Shown: positions 16,901-26,078, counted from the first letter of the stretch. The stretch is 64,000 nucleotides of DNA from Pseudonocardiaceae bacterium (GCA_009377865.1 WHTH01000006.1:40217-104216), one strand, 5' to 3'. Made by a program: numbers and translations. Notes: generated from the letters alone by a model not told the origin.

Positions 16901-18142
16901 ATGTCCTGGTACAGGGATGCCGTCGACCGGGTGTCCGGCAGCGATTCCGAGCAGCCGCCCGCCCCCGGCAAGGTCGCGGAGTTCGCCCGCTTCCTTCGCA
17001 CCGAGACCGTCGGCGGCACGCTGTTGCTCGTCGCCACGGCGATCGCGCTGATCTGGGCGAACTCCCCGGTAGGCGACGCATACATCGCGCTGCGCGACTA
17101 CCGCATCGGCCCGGCCGCGATCGGCCTCGACCTCACCGTCGGCACCTGGGCCAAGGACGGCCTACTGGCGATCTTCTTCTTCGTGATCGGCCTGGAGCTC
17201 AAGCGCGAACTGGTGATCGGCGAGCTCAACGATCGCAAGACCGCGACGCTGCCCGCGGTCGCCGCGCTCGGCGGCATGCTGGTCCCCGCCGGGCTGGCGC
17301 TGGCGGTCAGCTGGGGCGCTCCGGGTTTCTCGCAGGCCTGGGCGATCCCGGTGGCCACCGACATCGCGTTCGCGCTGGGGGTGCTGGCGCTGACCGGGTC
17401 CGGGCTGCCCAGCAGCCTCCGGATCTTTCTGCTCAGCCTCGCCGTGGTGGACGACCTGGGCGCGATCCTGGTGATCGCGCTGCTGTTCACCAGCGGCTTT
17501 CAGATACTCGCGTTCGCCGCATCGATCGCGCTGGGCGGGCTGTACTGGCTGCTGCAGCAACAGCGGATCCGCTCGTCGTGGCTCTACGTGCCGATCGCGC
17601 TGCTGACCTGGTACGCGGTGCACGAGTCCGGCATCCACGCCACGATCGCCGGCGTGGCGCTGGGGCTGCTGACCCGGGTGCACTCCGACGAGGGCGAGGC
17701 GGAGCCGCCGGCGCTGCGGCTCGAGCACCGGCTGCAGCCGTACTCCGCCGGCGTGGCGGTGCCGGTGTTCGCGCTGTTCGCCGCCGGTGTCCCGATCGGG
17801 GCGGGCGCGCTCGCCGACATCGCGACCGACCGGGTCGCCATCGGGGTGATCGTGGGGTTGCTGGTCGGCAAACTGATCGGGATCCTCGGCTTCTCCTGGC
17901 TCGCCGTCACGATCAAACTCGCGGTCAAACCGCGCCTCCTGGAATGGCGGGACATTGCCGCGGTGGCAATGCTCGGCGGCGTCGGGTTCACCGTGAGCCT
18001 GCTCATCGCCGAGCTGTCGCTGACCGGTGACGCGGCCGAGCGCGCCAAGGCTGCGGTGCTGCTCGCATCCGCCGCTGCGTCGCTGATCGCCGCGGTCGCG
18101 CTGCTGCAACGCGGCCGGGCGCACCAGAATCAGAACGGCTGA
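16901..18142 (+). CDS. nhaA: Na+/H+ antiporter NhaA
   Basis: A 413-residue antiporter with about 11-12 predicted transmembrane helices. The paired aspartates that bind Na+ and H+ are in LAVVDDLGAILVIALLF, and the TM IV hallmark is AWAIPVATDIAFALGVLAL. It extrudes Na+ in exchange for protons and supports growth at high salt and alkaline pH. The N-terminus (about 30 residues) is cytosolic and polar. It precedes a holin-like protein and epoxide hydrolase in the same direction. Confidence 0.96.
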   Translation: MSWYRDAVDRVSGSDSEQPPAPGKVAEFARFLRTETVGGTLLLVATAIALIWANSPVGDAYIALRDYRIGPAAIGLDLTVGTWAKDGLLAIFFFVIGLELKRELVIGELNDRKTATLPAVAALGGMLVPAGLALAVSWGAPGFSQAWAIPVATDIAFALGVLALTGSGLPSSLRIFLLSLAVVDDLGAILVIALLFTSGFQILAFAASIALGGLYWLLQQQRIRSSWLYVPIALLTWYAVHESGIHATIAGVALGLLTRVHSDEGEAEPPALRLEHRLQPYSAGVAVPVFALFAAGVPIGAGALADIATDRVAIGVIVGLLVGKLIGILGFSWLAVTIKLAVKPRLLEWRDIAAVAMLGGVGFTVSLLIAELSLTGDAAERAKAAVLLASAAASLIAAVALLQRGRAHQNQNG

Positions 18143-18171
18143 TCGCACCCGCTTCAGGCCGCCGTGGCACG

Positions 18172-18687
18172 ATGTCGCGCGTGACACGCGCGCAGAGCCC
18201 CACCGGCCACCGGCAAGCCCCCAACGGCAGGCACCCGCGGCACGCCGCACAGGATGCGGTGCCACCCGCGGTACCGGCCATCCCGCTGTCGCCAGAAGCC
18301 TCACGCGCGACCGAAGCATCCCTCGGCGCACTGGCGCGCGACGCCACCACACACCTGTCGACGTTGATCCGCTCGGAGGTCGAGCTGGCCCGTGCGGAGC
18401 TGACCGACGAGGTACGCAAGGGCGTCCGGGGCAGCATCTTCTTCATCGTCGCCCTCACCGTCCTACTGTTCAGCCTCTTCTTCCTGTTCTTCTTCCTCGC
18501 TGAGCTGCTGGCCGTCTGGCTGCCGTCGTGGGCGGCGTACGGCATCGTGTTCGCCCTGATGCTGCTGACCGCCGGGGCCTTCGCCCTGCTCGGCTACCTG
18601 CGGGTCCGCGACATCCACAAACCCGAGCGGACGATCACCACGGTGCGCGAGACCGCCCGGCTGGCGTCGCGGCGTGGCGGGAACTGA
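18172..18687 (+). CDS. Phage holin family (DUF1469/superfamily III) membrane protein
   Basis: 171 residues: a Pro-rich disordered N-terminus (to about residue 45), an amphipathic segment HLSTLIRSEVELARAELTDE typical of the family, two transmembrane helices (about 85-110 and 115-140), and a basic C-terminal tail. The M. tuberculosis gene at this location is Rv3669. The 'holin' name is historical; chromosomal members are conserved membrane proteins of unknown role. Confidence 0.82.
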   Translation: MSRVTRAQSPTGHRQAPNGRHPRHAAQDAVPPAVPAIPLSPEASRATEASLGALARDATTHLSTLIRSEVELARAELTDEVRKGVRGSIFFIVALTVLLFSLFFLFFFLAELLAVWLPSWAAYGIVFALMLLTAGAFALLGYLRVRDIHKPERTITTVRETARLASRRGGN

Positions 18688-18722
18688 ACCCGACGCGACC
18701 CCCAGACCCCGCGTCGGTCCGC

Positions 18723-19613
18723 GTGCCGGGGCCATGGGTGCACCGTGACATCTCGGCCAACGGGATACGGCTGCACGTCGCCGAGGCCGGCAGCGGGCCG
18801 CTGGTGCTGCTGCTGCACGGGTTCCCGGAATTCTGGTGGTCCTGGCGTCACCAACTCACCGCGCTGGCCGATGCGGGCATGCGCGTGGTCGCGGTGGACC
18901 TGCGCGGGTACGGCGACTCGGACAAGCCGCCCAGGGGGTATGACGGGTGGACGCTGGCGGGCGACGCGGCGGGGCTGGTCCGCGCGCTGGGCGAGCAACG
19001 CGCCTGCCTGGTCGGCCACGACTGGGGCGGCCTGATCGCCTGGACGGCTGCCGCACTGCACCCCCGGGTCGTCGGTTCCGTCGCGGTGCTCGCAGCCCCG
19101 CACCCGCTGGGGATGCGGCGTGCTCTGCTGCGCGACGGCGGGCAGCGCCGGGCGTCGCGCTACGTCGCCGCCTTCCAGCCGCCGTGGCTGCCAGAGCGGC
19201 GGCTGACCTCCGGTGACGGCGCGCTCGTGGAGCGCTTCCTGCGGGACTGGTCCGGGCCCGACTGGCCGTCGGATCCGGAGTTCGACGAGGTCGTACGGCG
19301 CGATCGCGCCGCGATGGCGATCCCCGGAGCCGCCCACAGCGCCGCCGAGTACTACCGGTGGGCGGCACGTTCGGCGCTGCGCACCGACGGCCTGCGCCTC
19401 GCCCGCGCCCTCGACCGGCGGATCGAGGTGCCCGTGCTGGCGCTGCACGGCGAACTCGACCCGACCCTGCTGGAACGCACCGCCCGGCTGTCGCAACGGT
19501 GGACCGCCGGGCAGTACCGCTACCACGTGCTCCCAAGGATCGGGCACTTCCTGCAACAGGAAGCCCCTGAGCAGGTCACCGGATTGCTCACCGACTTCGT
19601 GCACAACACCTGA
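18723..19613 (+). CDS. ephE: Alpha/beta hydrolase, epoxide hydrolase EphE-like
   Basis: 296 residues. The oxyanion segment is LLLHGFPEFWWSWRHQL, the nucleophile elbow is VGHDWGG (Asp nucleophile, as in epoxide hydrolases and dehalogenases), and the catalytic His is in RIGHFLQQEAPEQV. Epoxide hydrolases open epoxides with water. GTG 18723 (VPGPWVHRD) is the likely start; the frame extends upstream only inside the holin-like gene. The order holin-like-ephE-marP is as in mycobacteria. Confidence 0.85.
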   Translation: MPGPWVHRDISANGIRLHVAEAGSGPLVLLLHGFPEFWWSWRHQLTALADAGMRVVAVDLRGYGDSDKPPRGYDGWTLAGDAAGLVRALGEQRACLVGHDWGGLIAWTAAALHPRVVGSVAVLAAPHPLGMRRALLRDGGQRRASRYVAAFQPPWLPERRLTSGDGALVERFLRDWSGPDWPSDPEFDEVVRRDRAAMAIPGAAHSAAEYYRWAARSALRTDGLRLARALDRRIEVPVLALHGELDPTLLERTARLSQRWTAGQYRYHVLPRIGHFLQQEAPEQVTGLLTDFVHNT

Positions 19614-19643
19614 CCGACATATCACCACGAGCTTGCGGCCGGT

Positions 19644-19847
19644 TCACATGGCGAGTGTCCATGCTGTGTTGCCGTTCGAGTCGTCCAGCCAGACGGTGTG
19701 AGTGTTCGGGGTGACGGTGAGGCCGAAGCGTTCCCAGCCTGGTTCCCCGAGCGCCTGCCACCAGTCGTAGGCCCGTTCGAAATGGCCCCACAGCGCTACG
19801 GGACCGCCTTCGAGTACCGGGCGGCTGCCGTTGTCCTCTTGGGTGCT
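19644..19847 (-). pseudogene. C-terminal remnant of a PCMT/FxLD-type methyltransferase
   Basis: A minus-strand frame ending at 19644 encodes ALWGHFERAYDWWQALGE, followed by GWERFGLTVTP and HTVWLDDSNGNTAW. This resembles the C-terminus of actinobacterial protein-isoaspartate-type methyltransferases, including those of FxLD lanthipeptide loci. No SAM-binding domain precedes it; upstream the frame turns into low-complexity Arg/Ser/Pro. It looks like a 3' gene fragment. The family call is by residue pattern only. Confidence 0.45.
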
Positions 19848-19896
19848 GACCTCGCGTCGGGCGGGCGGTGGACTCGGGCGGAGCGAGCGAGATCGA

Positions 19897-20157
19897 CTGA
19901 CCGCCGTAGCCGAGCTGCCGTCCGTGGAGCTGAGCATCGTAGCGCTTGATGCGCGGCCGGTGATGCCACTCGCAGGTTTTGCCCGCTACGACAGCGAGTT
20001 CGTGGTCGCGGAATCTCTCGCTGGCGAGCAGCGGACGGACGACCCGGATCAGGTCGCCATCTACGTCAAGAGCTTCGAGGCGCTCCGCGCGGCGGCCGCG
20101 ACCGGCCCGGATGCGGTGGCACTGGTCCAGCACGTGGCGGCGCGGCTGCGAGGCTAG
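19897..20157 (+). pseudogene. C-terminal remnant of an XRE/DUF5753 regulator
   Basis: A plus-strand frame from about 19897 reads LTAVAELPSVELSIVALDA, then FVVAESLAGEQRTDDPDQVA and a final helix [19 protein letters not shown]. This pattern matches the C-terminal half of DUF5753 proteins. The N-terminal helix-turn-helix is absent. It lies head-to-head with the methyltransferase remnant, so both fragments probably derive from one lost accessory insertion. Confidence 0.45.
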
Positions 20158-20158
20158 G

Positions 20159-21340
20159 TCACGCGGCGCAGGCGCCGGTGCCGACGTCCTCGGTCAGGCC
20201 GGGAGCCGCAGCCACGTCGTCGGCGATCTCATCGGTGGTGAGCGCGAAGCCGGTCTCCTGGTCGTCGACGGCGGCACCGAAGATCATCCCGTAGACCAGA
20301 CCGTCGGTGCCGAGCACCGGGCCGCCGGAGTTGCCGCTTTGCACCACGGCACGGATCGTGTAGACCTCGCGGAGCACGGTCGAGGAGCCGTAGATGTCCG
20401 GGCCACGGAGCTCGATCTGGTCGCGCACCCGCCCTGCCGAGGCCGAGTAGGGCCCGTCGAGCGGGTAGCCGATCGCGATCACGTCCTCCCCGGTCTCCGC
20501 CGCGTCGGTCGCCAGCGGCAACGGTGGCGCCTCCAGACCGGGCACCTCGAGCACGGCCACGTCGGTGCCCGAGTCGAAGCGCACCACGTCGGCGTCGAGC
20601 GCGCCCTGCTCGGTCTCCACGGACACCTCCTCGGTGCCGGCGACGACGTGCGCATTGGTCAGCACCCGCTCGGGCGCGACGACGAAAGAGCTGCCCTCCA
20701 GCAGCCGGCTGCAGGAAGTGGCCTGGCCGCGCACCTTCAGCACGCTCTCCCTGGCCTCGGCCACCACGGGGCTGTCCAGCAGCGCGGGATCGGCCGGGCC
20801 GACCTCGCGGCCCGGGATCTCCGCGAACGGGGCGAGCACGTCGGGAAAGCCGGAGACGTCGAGCAGCCGGGTCAGCTCGCCCGGCAGCTGCCGCAGCGAC
20901 TGTGGCATCACCGTGTCGACACGTTGCAGCACCGCCGACTCGTTCATCGCCGTGGACAGCCCGGGGTACGACGACGAGGTCAGCGGCAACGCCACGAGCC
21001 AGGCCACCGCGAGCGCAGCAGCGGCCTGCACGACCGCCCCGAGCGCGCTCTCCACCTGCCGGACGCGCTCACCGTCGAGTTGGTCCCGGACGAGACGGCC
21101 CAGCCACACGCCGAGCGCCTCGCCGAGCGCCACCAGCAGCACCACGATCGCCACACCGAACGCGATTCGCGCGGCGAGGCTTTCGAACAGCTCCACCAGC
21201 ATCGGAGCCACCCGCACTCCGAGTACCGCACCGCCGAGCACGCCGGCGAACGAGGCCACTGCGGTGACCAAGCCCTGCCGTGCCCCGGAGACCGCGGCCG
21301 CCAGCGCCAGCAGCAGCACCAGCACGTCGACCCAGTTCAC
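20159..21340 (-). CDS. marP: MarP-type periplasmic serine protease (CvpA + trypsin-like)
   Basis: 393 residues. The first about 140 form a CvpA-like membrane domain with four helices. The rest is a trypsin-like protease with His in VLTNAHVVAG, Asp in FDSGTDVAVLEV and Ser in VVQSGNSGGPVLG. A Cys in QATSCSRLL and one near the C-terminus (GTGACAA) may form a disulphide, as reported for Rv3671c. In M. tuberculosis MarP is needed for acid resistance and cleaves peptidoglycan hydrolases. GTG 21340 overlaps the NUDIX stop (GTGA); the operon order nth-NUDIX-marP is conserved. Confidence 0.92.
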   Translation of the reverse strand: MNWVDVLVLLLALAAAVSGARQGLVTAVASFAGVLGGAVLGVRVAPMLVELFESLAARIAFGVAIVVLLVALGEALGVWLGRLVRDQLDGERVRQVESALGAVVQAAAALAVAWLVALPLTSSSYPGLSTAMNESAVLQRVDTVMPQSLRQLPGELTRLLDVSGFPDVLAPFAEIPGREVGPADPALLDSPVVAEARESVLKVRGQATSCSRLLEGSSFVVAPERVLTNAHVVAGTEEVSVETEQGALDADVVRFDSGTDVAVLEVPGLEAPPLPLATDAAETGEDVIAIGYPLDGPYSASAGRVRDQIELRGPDIYGSSTVLREVYTIRAVVQSGNSGGPVLGTDGLVYGMIFGAAVDDQETGFALTTDEIADDVAAAPGLTEDVGTGACAA

Positions 21341-22032
21341 CAACTCACCCCGGTCCCTTGCGCCAGTTCCCATGCCGCGCCGACGTCGTGTACGCGGTCA
21401 GCGTCCCACGGACGCTCCCAGCCCCCCATGACGAGCACCGCGTCGACCAGCCCGCCGGTGAAGCCCCAGACCAGCATCCCGGGCAGCACGAAGGCGGGAA
21501 ACACCCAGCCGGTGCTGCCGCGCACCAGCACGCGGTTGGCCGGATCGGCCAGCGCACCGACCGGGACCCGGGCAACCGCCGCGGTTTCCCCGAAGTCAAC
21601 CGGCTGCACCGGACCGGGGCGGCGCCAGTGCGCGAGCACCGGGGTGACCACGAAGTCCGAGGGCGGCACGTACAGCTCGGGCAGCAGGGCCACCGGACGG
21701 ACGTCGGCGGCCTGCACCCCCACCTCCTCGTCGGCCTCGCGCAACGCGGCGGCCACCGGGCCGTCGTCGCAGTCCTCCAGCGCCCCGCCGGGGAACGCGA
21801 CCTGCCCGGAATGCGCGGTCAGGCCGTCGGAGCGGCGCAGCAGCAGCATGTCGGGCTCACCGTCGGGCTCGCCGGCGGCGAGCAGCACCAGCACGGCCGC
21901 CGGCCGCCCGGTGCCCACCGGGGGCACGGACCCCCGAGACAGTTCGGCTGCCGACAGCTCGCTGCTGCCGACCACGAGCGGCGCCAGCCATGCCGGGACG
22001 GTGCCCGGATCGACCAGGGGCCCGGGCGTCAT
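21337..22032 (-). CDS. NUDIX hydrolase, probable CoA pyrophosphatase
   Basis: 231 residues with a NUDIX box [20 protein letters not shown] followed by EEVG, and an upstream [20 protein letters not shown] segment typical of CoA diphosphatases (NudL type). Such enzymes cleave CoA to phosphopantetheine and 3',5'-ADP. It lies between nth and marP with 4-bp overlaps at both ends. In M. tuberculosis a thioredoxin-like gene (Rv3673c) sits between NUDIX and nth; it is absent here. Confidence 0.87.
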   Translation of the reverse strand: MTPGPLVDPGTVPAWLAPLVVGSSELSAAELSRGSVPPVGTGRPAAVLVLLAAGEPDGEPDMLLLRRSDGLTAHSGQVAFPGGALEDCDDGPVAAALREADEEVGVQAADVRPVALLPELYVPPSDFVVTPVLAHWRRPGPVQPVDFGETAAVARVPVGALADPANRVLVRGSTGWVFPAFVLPGMLVWGFTGGLVDAVLVMGGWERPWDADRVHDVGAAWELAQGTGVSW

Positions 22033-22823
22033 CCTGCCTCGACCGATCCTGCCGGCACGAAGTCACTGGGCAGTCCCGCCATGCTCAGCAGGCGTGGCGT
22101 CTCGGGACCGCGTACCAGCGGCGCGGCGGCGGCGGGCTCGACCGGCCCGCTCCCGAACGAGGGGCAGTCACGGGCGACCGGGCAGACACCACAGGCCGGC
22201 CGCCGGGAATGGCACACCCGCCGGCCGTGGAAGATCACCCGGTGCGACAGCATCGTCCACTGTCGCTTCGGGATGAGCTCGCCGACCGCGCGCTCCACCT
22301 TCGCCGGGTCCTCCAGGTCCGTCCACCCCCAGCGGCGCACCAGCCGGGCGAAGTGGGTGTCGACGCTGATGCCGGGTACGTCGAAGGCATTGCCGAGGAT
22401 CACGTTGGCGGTCTTGCGACCGATCCCGGGCAGCGTGACCAGGTCCGTGAGGCGGCCGGGCAGCTGGCCGTCGAATCGCTCCACGAGTGCCGTGCCGAGA
22501 CCGATCAGCGACCCCGCCTTGTTCCGGTAGAAGCCGGTCGGGCGGATCATTTCCTGCAGCTCGGTGCGGTCCGCTGCGGCGTAGTCGGCAGCGCTGCGGT
22601 AGCGGGCGAACAGCGCCGGGGTGGTCTCGTTGACCCGCTTGTCGGTGGTCTGCGCCGACAGCACGGTCGCCACCGCCAGCTCCAGCGGTGTGGTGAAGTC
22701 CAACTCGCAGTGCGCGTCGGGATAGGCCTGCGCCAGCACCCGGTCGATGCGCCGGGCGCGGCGGACGAGCGCGAGGCGGCTCTCGCCGTCGAAGGATCGG
22801 TGGGGTCGGGCGGGCACCGTCAC
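22029..22823 (-). CDS. nth: Endonuclease III (DNA glycosylase/AP lyase)
   Basis: 264 residues. The helix-hairpin-helix with the catalytic lysine is [14 protein letters not shown], the catalytic Asp is in [10 protein letters not shown], and the [4Fe-4S] cluster loop is [17 protein letters not shown] (C-x7-C-x2-C-x5-C as read here). It removes oxidised pyrimidines in base excision repair. GTG 22823 gives the family-like N-terminus. Its stop overlaps the NUDIX start by 4 bp. Confidence 0.95.
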   Translation of the reverse strand: MTVPARPHRSFDGESRLALVRRARRIDRVLAQAYPDAHCELDFTTPLELAVATVLSAQTTDKRVNETTPALFARYRSAADYAAADRTELQEMIRPTGFYRNKAGSLIGLGTALVERFDGQLPGRLTDLVTLPGIGRKTANVILGNAFDVPGISVDTHFARLVRRWGWTDLEDPAKVERAVGELIPKRQWTMLSHRVIFHGRRVCHSRRPACGVCPVARDCPSFGSGPVEPAAAAPLVRGPETPRLLSMAGLPSDFVPAGSVEAG

Positions 22824-22963
22824 AGCGTACGGAGCGCGGCGGGCAGCCACCCGCACGGGCCGACCGTGCGGCCGGCCTGCGGTCGCAGCCGGTGCGGCGA
22901 CACGCCCGGTGGCGGCACCCGGTTCGCGGCAGCCGCGGACGATGCGCGAGGATCACCCGCACC

Positions 22964-23218
22964 ATGACCGTCTGGTACACAGCCGCCGTCCCGCTATTGA
23001 TCATGCTCTTCGCGCTGATGATGGAACGCGTCGAGACCCGGTTGCAGCACGACGCCGTGCAGGAGAACGAGGTCGAGGAGTTCCTGGAACAGGCCAGGCC
23101 CGACGAGGTCCGGGCACTGTTCGGCAGCGGGATCGGTCGCGCTCTGGAGCTGTTCAGGCTGCGTCGGATCGGGCGCGCCACGCTGGTCAAGTCTCGCAAA
23201 GTCCGGCAACGCCTCTAG
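22964..23218 (+). CDS. Small conserved membrane protein upstream of crp (Rv3675-position)
   Basis: 84 residues: one N-terminal transmembrane segment (TAAVPLLIMLFALMMERVE), an acidic middle (QENEVEEFLEQARPDEV) and a basic C-terminus (RLRRIGRATLVKSRKVRQRL). ATG 22964 follows GAGG. It is divergent from nth and 82 bp upstream of crp, where M. tuberculosis has Rv3675. The function is unknown. Confidence 0.72.
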   Translation: MTVWYTAAVPLLIMLFALMMERVETRLQHDAVQENEVEEFLEQARPDEVRALFGSGIGRALELFRLRRIGRATLVKSRKVRQRL

Positions 23219-23300
23219 ACTCGCCTAGTGTGATCGGCGGCACCCAGTCAGCCCCTTGACAAGCGGGGGCGGGGTTCGTCGAGCGAGGAGGGATGACGAG

Positions 23301-23975
23301 GTGGACGAGAGCCTAGTCAGGGCCGGCATCTTCCAGGGAGTCGACCCCGCTGCCGTGGACGCGCTGACGAGCGCCCTGGAGCCGGTCGACTTTCCGCGTG
23401 CGCACGTCATCTTCACCGAGGGTGAGCCGGGTGACCGGCTCTACATCGTCTCGTCGGGCAAGGTGAAGATCGGCCGCAAGTCGGCCGATGGACGGGAGAA
23501 CCTGCTGGCGGTGTTCGGGCCCTCCGACATGTTCGGCGAGCTCTCGATCTTCGACCCCGGTCCGCGGACGTCGACCGCGACGACCGTGACCGAGGTCCGA
23601 GCCATGACCATGGACCGCTCCGCGCTGCGCGAGTGGATCACCAAGCGCCCGGACATCGCCGAACAGCTGCTGCGTGTGATCGCCCGGCGGCTGCGCCGGA
23701 CGAACAACATGCTGGCCGACCTGATCTTCACCGACGTGCCGGGGCGGGTCGCCAAGGCGCTGCTGCAGCTCGCCCAGCGCTTCGGCGCCCAGGAGGCCGG
23801 CATGCTGCGGGTCACCCACGACCTGACCCAGGAGGAGATCGCACAGCTCGTCGGTGCCTCCCGCGAGACGGTGAACAAGGCGCTGGCCGACTTCGCGCAC
23901 CGGGGCTGGCTGCGGTTGGAGGGCAAGAGCGTGCTGATCCTCGAGCCGGAACGGCTCGCGCGCCGCGCTCGCTGA
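23301..23975 (+). CDS. crp: CRP/GlxR-type cAMP-responsive global regulator
   Basis: 224 residues, nearly collinear with M. tuberculosis CRP (Rv3676). The cAMP-binding barrel includes [20 protein letters not shown] and [14 protein letters not shown]. The C-terminal winged helix-turn-helix is [20 protein letters not shown]. The start is GTG 23301 with GAGGAGGG upstream; an ATG at 23293 is out of frame. In actinobacteria GlxR/CRP controls carbon metabolism, respiration and resuscitation genes. A hairpin terminator follows at 24029. Confidence 0.96.
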   Translation: MDESLVRAGIFQGVDPAAVDALTSALEPVDFPRAHVIFTEGEPGDRLYIVSSGKVKIGRKSADGRENLLAVFGPSDMFGELSIFDPGPRTSTATTVTEVRAMTMDRSALREWITKRPDIAEQLLRVIARRLRRTNNMLADLIFTDVPGRVAKALLQLAQRFGAQEAGMLRVTHDLTQEEIAQLVGASRETVNKALADFAHRGWLRLEGKSVLILEPERLARRAR

Positions 23976-24291
23976 GAGCACCATCGTCTGGTCGCTGCCA
24001 GTACTGAGGGTAGGAACTGAGGCAGGAAGGGCCGGGACGTCACCCCCGACGTGTCGTCCCGGCCCATCCTCATCGGCGTGACCCCTCACCCCGACGGATC
24101 ACGCTCCCCGCCCCCGGCTGCGGTCCCGAATACCGCGCTTCCGGAGGACTTCGGTGAGAGACGCAGTCCCCACTGCTGCCTTCTCACAGATGAAGACGTA
24201 AGACGCGTGCCCGGCGTTGCCCGGACGTCCTCGGAAATTCGCGCTTGTGACCCGATCGTGACTCGCGGCCAGCCCTCCGTTGCGAACCCGG
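23976..24291 (+). other. 316-bp intergenic region after crp
   Basis: Apart from the crp terminator hairpin at 24029-24065 I see no gene or clear signal. It separates crp from the collapsed MBL gene, which converges on it. Confidence 0.5.
24029..24065 (+). terminator. crp terminator hairpin
   Basis: Perfect 11-bp arms GGGCCGGGACG (24029-24039) and CGTCCCGGCCC (24055-24065), 54 bp after the crp stop codon. There is no U-tract, as is common in high-GC actinobacteria. Confidence 0.7.
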
Positions 24292-24396
24292 CTAGTGTTC
24301 GTGCAGGTAGTCGAGTTGGGCGCGCACCGATGCCCGCTCGGTGACCGGCCGCAGCACGCCATGAGCCGGATGCGCGGACAGACCGCCGGCGGTCAC
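24292..24396 (-). pseudogene. Internally deleted MBL-fold hydrolase (Rv3677c-like), only both ends remain
   Basis: A 34-codon frame starts at GTG 24396, overlapping the ridA stop by 4 bp. It reads HPAHGVLRPVTERASV, the N-terminal signature of Rv3677c-type metallo-beta-lactamase-fold proteins, and passes straight into SVRAQLDYLHEH, their C-terminal end. The roughly 220-230 residues between, including the HxHxDH metal site, are missing. The fusion falls at a shared Ala-Ser-Val, consistent with deletion between short homologies. Position between crp and ridA is as in M. tuberculosis. Confidence 0.7.
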
Positions 24397-24848
24397 GCCA
24401 CCTCGACGATGAGCTCCACCTCGACCGGTGCGTCCATCGGCAGCTCGGCAACGCCCACGGCCGAGCGGGCGTGCTCTCCCCGCTCTCCGAAGATCTCGCC
24501 GAGCAGCTCGGAGGCACCGTTGAGCACGGCAGGCTGCGAGTTGAAGCCGGGCGCGGAGGCCACGAACCCGACCACCTTCACCACCCCGTTGATCGCGTCC
24601 AGCCCGCAGACGCTGTCCACCGCGGCCAATGCGTTGAGGGTGCAGGTCCGCGCGAGTCGCTGCGCCTGCTCGACGTCGATCTCCGCACCGACCTTGCCGA
24701 CCGCGGCGAGGTCACCGTCGATCATCGGCAGCTGACCGGCGGTGAACACGAATTCACCGGCGCGCGTCGCGGGGACGTACGCGCCGGCGGGCGTGGCCAC
24801 CGCCGGCAGCGTCAGGTCGAGCTCGGCGAGGTGTTCGGTCCAGGTCAC
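24393..24848 (-). CDS. RidA family protein (reactive enamine/imine deaminase)
   Basis: 151 residues of the YjgF/YER057c/UK114 family. Conserved stretches include GEFVFTAGQLPMIDGDL, RLARTCTLNALAAVDSVCGL and HARSAVGVAELPMDAPVEVE (the Arg that binds the carboxylate of the substrate is in ARSAVGV). RidA proteins hydrolyse reactive 2-aminoacrylate-type intermediates made by PLP enzymes. GTG 24848 overlaps the DUF4177 gene stop. It corresponds to Rv3678c. Confidence 0.88.
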   Translation of the reverse strand: MTWTEHLAELDLTLPAVATPAGAYVPATRAGEFVFTAGQLPMIDGDLAAVGKVGAEIDVEQAQRLARTCTLNALAAVDSVCGLDAINGVVKVVGFVASAPGFNSQPAVLNGASELLGEIFGERGEHARSAVGVAELPMDAPVEVELIVEVA

Positions 24849-25006
24849 GAGTCCCCCTTGGGTCGCTTCAGGTAGGCCACCAGCTGCTCGCCGGTCGGGC
24901 CGGGAAGCACGGTGACGAGCTCCCACCCGTCGGCTCCCCACTGGTCGAGGATCTGCTTGGTCGCGTGTGTCAGTAGCGGCACTGTGGAGTACTCCCAGGT
25001 CGTCAT
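24845..25006 (-). CDS. DUF4177-like small protein
   Basis: 53 residues: TTWEYSTVPLLTHATKQILD, then WGADGWELVTVLPGPTGEQ and LVAYLKRPKGDS. The pattern WEY...ILxxWGxDGWELV is that of small DUF4177-type proteins found before ridA in actinobacteria (Rv3678A position). ATG 25006 starts it, and it is divergent from the ArsA-like pair. The function is unknown. Confidence 0.8.
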   Translation of the reverse strand: MTTWEYSTVPLLTHATKQILDQWGADGWELVTVLPGPTGEQLVAYLKRPKGDS

Positions 25007-25070
25007 GCGCGGCAGCCTACGACCCGGGCCAAACGGGTGAGTCCTGGCGCCGCGACATAGGCTGCCGGGC

Positions 25071-26078
25071 GTGACGTCACCCGCATGGCCGGACGAGCTC
25101 GCCCAAGCCCGGCTGCACGTGGTCACCGGCAAGGGCGGTACCGGCAAGTCGACCGCCGCCGCAGCGCTGGCACTAGCGCTGGCGACCGGCGGGCGGCGCA
25201 CGCTGCTCGTCGAGGTCGAGGGCCGGCAGGGCATCGCGCAGCTGTTCGACACCGCACCGCTACCCTACGAGGAGCGCCGCATCGCCGTGGCACCGGACGG
25301 CGGCGAGGTCAAGGCGCTGGCCGTGGACGCGGAGGCCGCGCTGCTGGAGTACCTGGCGATGTTCTACAACCTGGGCTTCGCCGGGCGGACACTGCGCCGG
25401 ATGGGCGCGGTGGAGTTCGCCACCACGCTGGCGCCGGGGCTGCGCGACGTGTTACTGACCGGGAAGGTCAAGGAGGCGGTCGCCCGTACCCAGGGCGGCA
25501 GGCACGTCTATGACGCGGTGGTGCTCGACGCTCCGCCGACCGGCCGGGTGGTGAAGTTCCTGGACGTGACCAGGGCGATGGCGGATCTGGCGAAGGTGGG
25601 CCCGATCCGCAACCAGAGCGAGGGCGTGGTGCGGTTGCTGCACTCCGGCGACACCATGGTGCACGTGGTCACCCTGCTCGAGGACCTCCCGGTGTCCGAG
25701 ACCCTGGAGGCCGTGGCCGAGCTCGATGCCGCCGACCTGCGGCCGGGCGCGGTGATGGTGAACCGGGCCCGGCCGGCGCGACTGTCGTCCCGCTCGGTCA
25801 GCGCGGCGGCCGGCGGCCGGGTGGACGCCGCCCGGGTGCGCAGCGGGCTGCTCGCGGCGGGCCTCGAGCTGGAACCGGACGTGATCGACGGGCTGGTCGC
25901 CGAGACCGTGGAGCATGCGGTGCGGGTCGATGCCGAGCAGCAGGCCCGTTCCCGGCTCGACGAGGCGGGGATGCCCACCCTCGAGCTGCCCGAGGTCACC
26001 GAGGTCGGCGCCGACGGGGTCGACCTGGGTGCGCTCTACGAGCTGGCCGAGGAGCTCCGCGAGCAGGGAGTGCGATGA
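25071..26078 (+). CDS. ArsA/GET3-like ATPase, first of pair (Rv3679-like)
   Basis: 335 residues of the anion-transporting ATPase (ArsA/GET3) family. The deviant Walker A is [16 protein letters not shown] with the signature lysine, followed by [12 protein letters not shown] (switch region) and [21 protein letters not shown]. tuberculosis Rv3679 and Rv3680 act together as a heteromeric ATPase pair affecting tolerance to glycerol-derived and nitrosative stress. No membrane partner is adjacent. Its stop overlaps the next start by 4 bp (ATGA). Confidence 0.9.
   Translation: MTSPAWPDELAQARLHVVTGKGGTGKSTAAAALALALATGGRRTLLVEVEGRQGIAQLFDTAPLPYEERRIAVAPDGGEVKALAVDAEAALLEYLAMFYNLGFAGRTLRRMGAVEFATTLAPGLRDVLLTGKVKEAVARTQGGRHVYDAVVLDAPPTGRVVKFLDVTRAMADLAKVGPIRNQSEGVVRLLHSGDTMVHVVTLLEDLPVSETLEAVAELDAADLRPGAVMVNRARPARLSSRSVSAAAGGRVDAARVRSGLLAAGLELEPDVIDGLVAETVEHAVRVDAEQQARSRLDEAGMPTLELPEVTEVGADGVDLGALYELAEELREQGVR

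Noticed and set aside
18172..18687. Prophage signal from the 'holin' gene
   Set aside because: This is the conserved chromosomal DUF1469-type membrane protein at its usual place next to ephE; no other phage gene is present.
23228..23246. Possible CRP/GlxR autoregulatory site (TGTGATCGGCGGCACC) upstream of crp
   Set aside because: Only the first half-site matches TGTGA; the second half does not match TCACA. Too weak to list.
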